Source: Flavobacterium sp. (GTDB taxonomy: Bacteria > Bacteroidota > Bacteroidia > Flavobacteriales > Flavobacteriaceae). Taken from it: DNA of 10,521 nt. The translations under genes were made by a program, and so were the position numbers. The stretch covers positions 1 to 10,521 of the forward strand of contig JASLHL010000215.1 of assembly GCA_030152225.1 (NCBI GenBank), read 5' to 3'. Shown here piece by piece: positions 7,033 to 10,521 of this stretch (within the stretch, counting starts at the first letter, position 1; each line of letters opens with the position of its first letter). Below the pieces are notes generated by a model, which worked only from the letters and a program-made list of their open reading frames with translations, was not told the DNA's origin and made no database searches.

Positions 7033-7050
7033 ATTTGTTTATGTTAAAAA

Positions 7051-7082
7051 CTAATAGAAGCAACGGATAGCTTCTAGATTAG
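7051..7082 (+). promoter_or_regulatory. Leader hairpin just upstream of the OmpA-like gene
   Basis: CTAATAGAAGC (7051-7061), loop AACGGATA, GCTTCT (7070-7075), a two-base bulge AG, ATTAG (7078-7082). This is an 11-bp stem with one bulge, ending 17 bases before the ATG and lying inside the leader predicted from the TATATTTG box. It has no T-tract, so it is not a terminator; it could affect mRNA stability or translation. Confidence 0.4.
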
Positions 7083-7099
7083 TAAAAAATAATGCGTAT

Positions 7100-7831
7100 A
7101 TGAAAAAAGTGTATTTCTTAGTTTTGGGGTTGTCTTTGATGGGCACGCAACAATTTTATGCCCAAAGTATTCATGGAAAATTCTATAATAAAGGAACCAA
7201 TCAAGTGATAGCAGATGCTAGGGTTGCTTTTTACAATGATAAAGAACAAAAAATCATTGAAATGATGGTGGATCCAGAGGGAGCATTTGAAATTAGCAGT
7301 AAAAATGTAGATCAGGTGCACAAAATTGTAGGAACAGCGGAAGGATTTAATTCTGCAGAGGTTGTGGTAAGCAATGTATTAGACGATTTAGAAATCAATT
7401 TTACGTTGACTAAAGCATTAAGTACTACAAAGAAAACAAAAGAAATAGGGGAGACCTATGGAAAACAATCAACGGGTTCTGCAACAAATGCCAAAGATCT
7501 GTTGCCGTTTTATATCCAATACGATTTTAATAGTTCTTATTTTACAGATGACAATCGCGCAGTAGCTTTTGAGCTATTGAAGTATATGAACGTCAATACG
7601 TCCAAGTCAGTGGTGATTCGCTCTTATGTGGAAACGAGAAACAACGGACAATACAATGCGTGGATGGGCGAGCGTAGAGCACAACGCGTTATTGACTTTC
7701 TAATTGAAAACGGCATTAGCCCAAGTCGATTAGTCAAAGATGTGGTACCACTATCTCAAAACCCTACGACGCGAGAAGGTTCGGTGGGATCAGCAAAAGA
7801 TTTTAGAAGATGTGATTTCTTACTATTGTAA
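7100..7831 (+). CDS. Exported OmpA-like protein with N-terminal carboxypeptidase-regulatory-like domain
   Basis: A 243-residue protein with a signal peptide (KK, a hydrophobic core VYFLVLGLSLMG, and QQFYAQ at about 17-22, typical of Flavobacteria) and no lipobox Cys. Residues about 24-105 form a beta-rich segment resembling carboxypeptidase-regulatory/transthyretin-like domains (GKFYNKGTNQVIADARVAFY, DPEGAFEI). Residues about 130-243 match an OmpA C-terminal domain: IQYDFNSSYFTDDNRA, then SYVETRNNGQYNAWMGERRA, which aligns with the TD--G---YN--LS-RRA peptidoglycan-binding motif, and then VIDFLIENGISPSRL. The motif's usual Asp is Glu here, while the Arg of ERRA is kept, so binding of diaminopimelate in peptidoglycan is likely but not certain. 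It should sit in the periplasm or at the outer membrane. A terminator follows directly, so it seems monocistronic. Its exact role is unknown. Confidence 0.75.
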   Translation: MKKVYFLVLGLSLMGTQQFYAQSIHGKFYNKGTNQVIADARVAFYNDKEQKIIEMMVDPEGAFEISSKNVDQVHKIVGTAEGFNSAEVVVSNVLDDLEINFTLTKALSTTKKTKEIGETYGKQSTGSATNAKDLLPFYIQYDFNSSYFTDDNRAVAFELLKYMNVNTSKSVVIRSYVETRNNGQYNAWMGERRAQRVIDFLIENGISPSRLVKDVVPLSQNPTTREGSVGSAKDFRRCDFLLL

Positions 7832-7835
7832 TACA

Positions 7836-7866
7836 AAAACTGATGCTGGTCATCAGTTTTTTTTTT
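7836..7866 (+). terminator. Rho-independent terminator after the OmpA-like gene
   Basis: AAAACTGATG (7836-7845), loop CTGGT, CATCAGTTTT (7851-7860), followed by a T-run to 7866: a 10-bp stem with a ten-T tract, starting 4 bases after the stop codon. Confidence 0.9.
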
Positions 7867-7880
7867 GTCTTCTTCTTCGA

Positions 7881-7936
7881 TTTAGGACCCTAAAATGGCT
7901 ATTATGTCGGAGTTTTTCTTATTTTTGGGGCCTAAA
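7881..7936 (+). promoter_or_regulatory. Candidate operator: TTTAGG/CCTAAA palindrome plus half site around the purC promoter
   Basis: TTTAGG-AC-CCTAAA (7881-7894) is a perfect 6-bp inverted repeat. A second CCTAAA (7931-7936) lies 42 bases further in GGGGCCTAAA, which also mirrors TTTAGGACCC at 9 of 10 positions. The half sites bracket the proposed -7 box at 7920-7927. This arrangement suits a dimeric regulator, or a looped structure, but no known regulator is assigned. Confidence 0.35.
7920..7927 (+). promoter_or_regulatory. Possible -7 box for the purC-like gene (TATTTTTG)
   Basis: TATTTTTG is an exact TAnnTTTG match, giving a start near 7934 and a leader of about 16 bases to the ATG at 7950. 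No TTTG lies at the -33 distance (ATGG is nearest), so the promoter may be weak or activator-dependent. Confidence 0.4.
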
Positions 7937-7949
7937 TAACAACACAACT

Positions 7950-8639
7950 ATGGAATTAAAGTATCAAGGAAAAACAAAAGATGTTTATAGCTTAGCAAAT
8001 CATCAAGTACTTTTAAAATTTAAAGACGATGTAACAGGAACAGATGGTGTTTTTGATCCAGGGGCTAATACAGTAGGCCTAACAATTGAAGGCGCTGGAA
8101 GAAGTGGTCTAAAAATGACAAAGTATTTCTTTGAATTGGCCAATGCAAAACAAATTCCTACACACTATATTTCTGCTGACTTAGACGATGTTTCTATGAT
8201 TGTTAAAGAAGCAGTTCCGTTCGGAAAAGGATTAGAAGTAATCTGTAGATACCGTGCAGTAGGTAGTTTTTTCAGAAGATATAACGGCTATTGCACAGAA
8301 GGACAAGCGTTGGATAGCTTTGTTGAAATTACGCTCAAAGACGATGAAAAAGGAGATCCTGTAATTTCGGAAGATGCTTTAGCTATGTTAGGAATCCTAT
8401 CGCACCAAGAATACAGTACGCTGAAAGAGCTAACAAAAACTATTTGTTGGATGGTGAAAGAAGAACTAGCGAAAAAGAATTTAGAACTATATGATATTAA
8501 ATTGGAGTTCGGTAGAGACAAAGCAACGAATGAAATTATTTTGATTGACGAAATATCAGGAGGAAATATGCGCGTATACCAAGAGGGAACGTATGTGGCT
8601 CCATTAGATTTAGAGAAACTTTTTTTGAGTAATTTATAG
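7950..8639 (+). CDS. purC: Short-type SAICAR synthetase (PurC-like)
   Basis: SAICAR synthetases join aspartate to CAIR with ATP in purine synthesis. This 229-residue protein has the fold's landmarks: the ATP-lobe GKTKDVY (7-13), the VKEAVPFGKGLEVICRYRAVGSF block (85-107), YDIKLEFG (181-188) and DEISGGNMR (200-208). It is short, like Firmicutes PurC, whereas the PurC usual in Flavobacteria is, from memory, about 310 residues. In the last motif SGGNM replaces the common SPD-(S/T)-x, so active-site contacts may differ. No other pur gene is adjacent. The ATG at 7950 is chosen because KYQGKTKDVY follows it; the frame stays open to 7740 but those residues run through the previous gene and its terminator. 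It may be the main PurC or a transferred paralog. Confidence 0.82.
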   Translation: MELKYQGKTKDVYSLANHQVLLKFKDDVTGTDGVFDPGANTVGLTIEGAGRSGLKMTKYFFELANAKQIPTHYISADLDDVSMIVKEAVPFGKGLEVICRYRAVGSFFRRYNGYCTEGQALDSFVEITLKDDEKGDPVISEDALAMLGILSHQEYSTLKELTKTICWMVKEELAKKNLELYDIKLEFGRDKATNEIILIDEISGGNMRVYQEGTYVAPLDLEKLFLSNL

Positions 8640-8644
8640 AAATA

Positions 8645-8676
8645 AAAAAAGGAGAAGCGCAAGCTTCTCCTTTTTT
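8645..8676. terminator. Bidirectional terminator between purC and the racemase gene
   Basis: An A-run (8645-8650), GGAGAAGC (8651-8658), loop GCAA, GCTTCTCC (8663-8670) and a T-run (8671-8676). The 8-bp GC-containing stem is extended by A-T pairs. It ends transcripts from both convergent genes; the last T-run bases form the stop codon of the minus-strand gene. Confidence 0.9.
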
Positions 8677-9748
8677 ATTCAACTACTTTTTTTTCCACGT
8701 AGTCTGAGTTCATCAAGCGCAGAATTCCCATATAATCCATGTGAAAGGAAATGGTATCACCTACTTTGAGGTTCTCAGGATTAGAATCGAGGTCAATGAC
8801 CATCATGTCCGAACTAGATCCTACCAGTTGATGGTTGGGATTCACGGGGAAGAAATGTTCCATATCAATATCGAGTAAACCTAAATCAATGATGGCTCTA
8901 AATTTGGTGATATGTTCCCAGGCAGGATCAAATTCAACCTTTTCACCGGTCATATTGATTCCCGTTTCTCCACTGGGCATCATTGGTTTTTCGTGTAGCT
9001 CAATGATTTCCGCATGAAGTTCAAAGATATGCTGTTCGTATTCTTCATATTGACTACCATCATAGGCATTGGTACCCATAAACAGGGTTTCGCCAATGCG
9101 AAAGTGATTGATTGCTTTGGGCAATTGATGGTTAGTAATTAGGGGGATGGTCACGGAGGCCCCTCCCGAAATAAAAGGAAGTTTCTTGTTGAATCTCAAT
9201 TCAAGTACTTCTTTGTACAAGCTCAGCTGAATGAGTTTGTCGTTGTTGGGAAGAATCCCATACATACAGGTTAGGTTTGTTCCTAAGCCTATAATTTCAA
9301 TGTTAGGCAAACTGAAGACCTTCTCGTAAAAAGAGATGAGATCCTCGCGTAAAACACCTTCTCTTAGCTCGCCTAACTCCACCATGATGATGATCTTGTG
9401 TAACTTTTGCTGCTTAACGGCTTCTTGAGATAAGAGCTTAATTGTTTCCAATTCGGTATTGAAGCTGATGTCTGCATACTCTACAATTTCATCAATACTG
9501 CCATTAGGCGCAGGTTTAATATATATCGTTTCAATATTGGGATCAATGAGTTTGATGCTCTTTAAATTTGAAACGCGAGAATCACAGATTTGTTTCGGCT
9601 TTAATTCCAATACTTGTTCCAAGAAAAGCGAATGACCACATAGCAATTTACCCACGACAGCCCAAGTGATTCCTTCCGTATCAAAGAGGGTTTGAAGCTG
9701 ATTAAAATTGTGTTTTAGTTTCGTCTTATTTAAGGTAATACAAGCCAT
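8675..9748 (-). CDS. Alanine/ornithine racemase-family PLP enzyme
   Basis: A 357-residue fold-type III PLP enzyme close to the ornithine racemase (Orr)/alanine-racemase-like subgroup rather than to Alr itself. The likely PLP-binding lysine is Lys34 in AVVGKLLCGH near the N-terminus. Further family blocks are GLGTNLTCMYGILP, SGGASVTIPLI, HFRIGETLFMGTNAYDG and the C-terminal GSSSDMMVIDL and MDYMGILRLMNSDYV, which match the GASSDH and Y-xxL-xxMxSpYV pattern of that subgroup. It should interconvert L- and D-forms of an amino acid in the cytosol; the substrate (ornithine, alanine, lysine or another) cannot be told. It starts at the ATG at 9748, sharing one base with the stop of the acetyltransferase gene (TAATG), so translation is likely coupled. 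Confidence 0.8.
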   Translation of the reverse strand: MACITLNKTKLKHNFNQLQTLFDTEGITWAVVGKLLCGHSLFLEQVLELKPKQICDSRVSNLKSIKLIDPNIETIYIKPAPNGSIDEIVEYADISFNTELETIKLLSQEAVKQQKLHKIIIMVELGELREGVLREDLISFYEKVFSLPNIEIIGLGTNLTCMYGILPNNDKLIQLSLYKEVLELRFNKKLPFISGGASVTIPLITNHQLPKAINHFRIGETLFMGTNAYDGSQYEEYEQHIFELHAEIIELHEKPMMPSGETGINMTGEKVEFDPAWEHITKFRAIIDLGLLDIDMEHFFPVNPNHQLVGSSSDMMVIDLDSNPENLKVGDTISFHMDYMGILRLMNSDYVEKKVVE

Positions 9749-10191
9749 TATTTGTTGTTTAATCTCATTTCTATATACTTTTTCTCAAATCCTTTGCGCT
9801 CATAGAGATGTTGCGCAGGATTGTTAAAGTCAACGTGTAAGGCAATGGAACCCGTGAGTGTTGTTTTGAGGTGATCGATTAATTTTCCGCCAATTCCTTT
9901 TCCCCTCTGGGCTTGGTCGGTTGCGATATAGACTAAAATATGTTCAGGGATAAATCCTTCCATCAAGGTATTTAAAACAACAGTAATACCAACGATTTGA
10001 TGGTCCTCTTTTGCAATGACAATGACTCCACCTGGTTTGTTGTTTCTGCCTAGCGCATAATCAATGGCTTTGACAATGTCTTCTTTTGCATCTCCGTATT
10101 GCTCAAGATGCTGAAATAAGAAGTTTGCGTATTGTTCTACTTGTTCTTGACTGACGGGACTGTCTGAATTCTTTTTTTCTATTTGAATCAT
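9748..10191 (-). CDS. GNAT-family N-acetyltransferase
   Basis: A 147-residue single-domain GNAT enzyme transferring an acetyl group from acetyl-CoA to an amine. Motif A is ILVYIATDQAQRGKGIGGKL, with the acetyl-CoA loop QRGKGIG (95-101); motif B includes LHVDFNNPAQHLYERKGFEKKY (119-139), with the usual N-x-x-A-x-x-L-Y-x-x-x-GF. There is no signal peptide. The acceptor is unknown; overlap by one base with the racemase gene suggests a shared pathway, such as acetylation of an amino acid or of a product made from its D-form. It is first in the leftward pair. No clear TAnnTTTG box was found upstream, only a 7-of-8 TATGTTTA about 35 bases before the ATG. Confidence 0.85.
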   Translation of the reverse strand: MIQIEKKNSDSPVSQEQVEQYANFLFQHLEQYGDAKEDIVKAIDYALGRNNKPGGVIVIAKEDHQIVGITVVLNTLMEGFIPEHILVYIATDQAQRGKGIGGKLIDHLKTTLTGSIALHVDFNNPAQHLYERKGFEKKYIEMRLNNK

Positions 10192-10279
10192 AATGTGTGT
10201 TTTTACAACTACGTAAACATACTGAGGTAAAAACCGAATAAATTATAAAGAATCAGCAGAAAAAAGGCTGACGTATAGC

Positions 10280-10302
10280 ATTTACTTGAGAAAAAAGTAA
10301 AT
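10280..10302. repeat. Inverted repeat ATTTACTT/AAGTAAAT
   Basis: ATTTACTT (10280-10287), a 7-base loop GAGAAAA, AAGTAAAT (10295-10302): a perfect 8-bp inverted repeat about 90 bases upstream of the acetyltransferase start. It could be a protein site, or a chance product of AT-rich DNA. Confidence 0.3.
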
Positions 10303-10338
10303 ATAATTCGAGTAGGTAGATAAACCCTAGCATACCGA

Positions 10339-10360
10339 TTACAATAGTTGAAAATTGTAA
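10339..10360. repeat. Inverted repeat TTACAAT/ATTGTAA
   Basis: TTACAAT (10339-10345), an 8-base loop AGTTGAAA, ATTGTAA (10354-10360): a perfect 7-bp inverted repeat. Weak evidence for function on its own. Confidence 0.25.
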
Positions 10361-10460
10361 AATAAAATGTTTAAACCATAAAAGTACAAAAACACAAGCT
10401 TTCTTGCAAATATTTTAGAATTAATACGACTTTTATTTCGATTAAATTGAGAATTATGCA

Positions 10461-10511
10461 AAAAAATAAGCCTATAAAAAACAAGAGAAACACTTGCTCC
10501 TTATAGGCTTA
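10461..10511 (-). terminator. Terminator for a leftward gene beyond the right edge
   Basis: TAAGCCTATAA (10467-10477) pairs perfectly over 11 bp with TTATAGGCTTA (10501-10511). On the minus strand the stem is followed by six T (complement of the A-run 10461-10466), giving an intrinsic terminator. The 23-base loop contains an inner CAAG/CTTG stem (10482-10485 with 10493-10496). The terminated gene lies outside the window. Confidence 0.65.
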
Positions 10512-10521
10512 CTGCCAAAAT

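Larger units (their letters stand above)
6430..7099. other. 670-base AT-rich intergenic region
   Basis: No convincing intact gene is seen in either strand. From left to right it holds a 9-bp perfect hairpin (6454-6472), a possible decayed minus-strand ORF (6461-6601) in a patch less AT-rich than its surroundings, a T/G-rich run (about 6667-6720), a 10-bp palindrome AGCCTAGGCT (6819-6828), an isolated TATTTTTG (6882-6889), and then the proposed promoter box and leader hairpin of the next gene. It is unusually long for this gene-dense window and could be a site of past insertion and decay. Confidence 0.6.
10192..10521. other. 330-base AT-rich non-coding right end
   Basis: No ORF of note lies on either strand. 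It must contain the promoter of the leftward acetyltransferase-racemase operon. It holds three AT-rich inverted repeats, TCAGC/GCTGA (10253-10257 and 10267-10271), ATTTACTT/AAGTAAAT (10280-10302) and TTACAAT/ATTGTAA (10339-10360), an 8-bp palindrome GTTTAAAC (10369-10376), and a terminator at the far right. Confidence 0.6.

Noticed and set aside
7740..7949. Upstream extension of the purC frame
   Set aside because: It would run through the end of the OmpA-like gene and its terminator; PurC similarity begins just after the ATG at 7950.
8288..8662. 124-codon minus-strand ORF opposite purC
   Set aside because: It is a Ser/Phe-rich mirror of a well-supported gene and crosses the shared terminator.

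Overview
This looks like chromosomal DNA from an AT-rich member of the Bacteroidota, most likely the Flavobacteriaceae. The clues are the protein sequence types, a lipidless signal peptide ending in YAQ, the lack of Shine-Dalgarno sequences, and several matches to the Bacteroidota promoter motif (TTTG, about 20 bases, TAnnTTTG). The genus cannot be fixed from the sequence; something Myroides- or Flavobacterium-like is a guess. No rRNA, tRNA, CRISPR array, phage gene or transposase was seen.

Layout. Positions 1-878 (+) hold the 3' end of an AI-2E/PerM-family membrane protein and, 5 bases on, a small YqiA-like alpha/beta hydrolase. Positions 879-1116 are non-coding and contain the most unusual structure in the window: a 159-bp near-palindrome (906-1064) with perfect 12-bp outer ends and a flanking ATTAT direct repeat, which looks like a small non-autonomous mobile element. 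Its right end runs into a good promoter for aroC (1117-2199, +), chorismate synthase. Facing aroC is a leftward group, hutI (5210-3957), hutG (3924-2880/2878) and an OmpR-type response regulator (2878-2204). The first two genes give the last two steps of histidine degradation to glutamate and formamide. The regulator overlaps hutG by one base and has no kinase gene beside it. aroC and the regulator end in the same perfect palindrome.

Divergent from hutI is a corA-type Mg2+/Co2+ channel gene (5285-6373, GTG start), closed by a strong terminator. A 670-base AT-rich stretch follows (6430-7099), with a possible decayed ORF and a leader hairpin, and then an exported OmpA-like protein with an N-terminal carboxypeptidase-regulatory-like domain (7100-7831). 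After another terminator comes a short, unusual PurC/SAICAR synthetase (7950-8639, +) whose promoter region holds a TTTAGG/CCTAAA palindrome. It converges, through a shared terminator, on a leftward two-gene operon: a GNAT acetyltransferase (10191-9748) overlapping by one base an alanine/ornithine-racemase-like PLP enzyme (9748-8675). The last 330 bases are non-coding with AT-rich hairpins and a terminator for a leftward gene beyond the right edge.

Most genes are ordinary metabolism (shikimate, histidine, purine, metal transport). The parts worth following up are the palindromic element before aroC, the orphan regulator coupled to hut genes, the atypical PurC, and the racemase-acetyltransferase pair.
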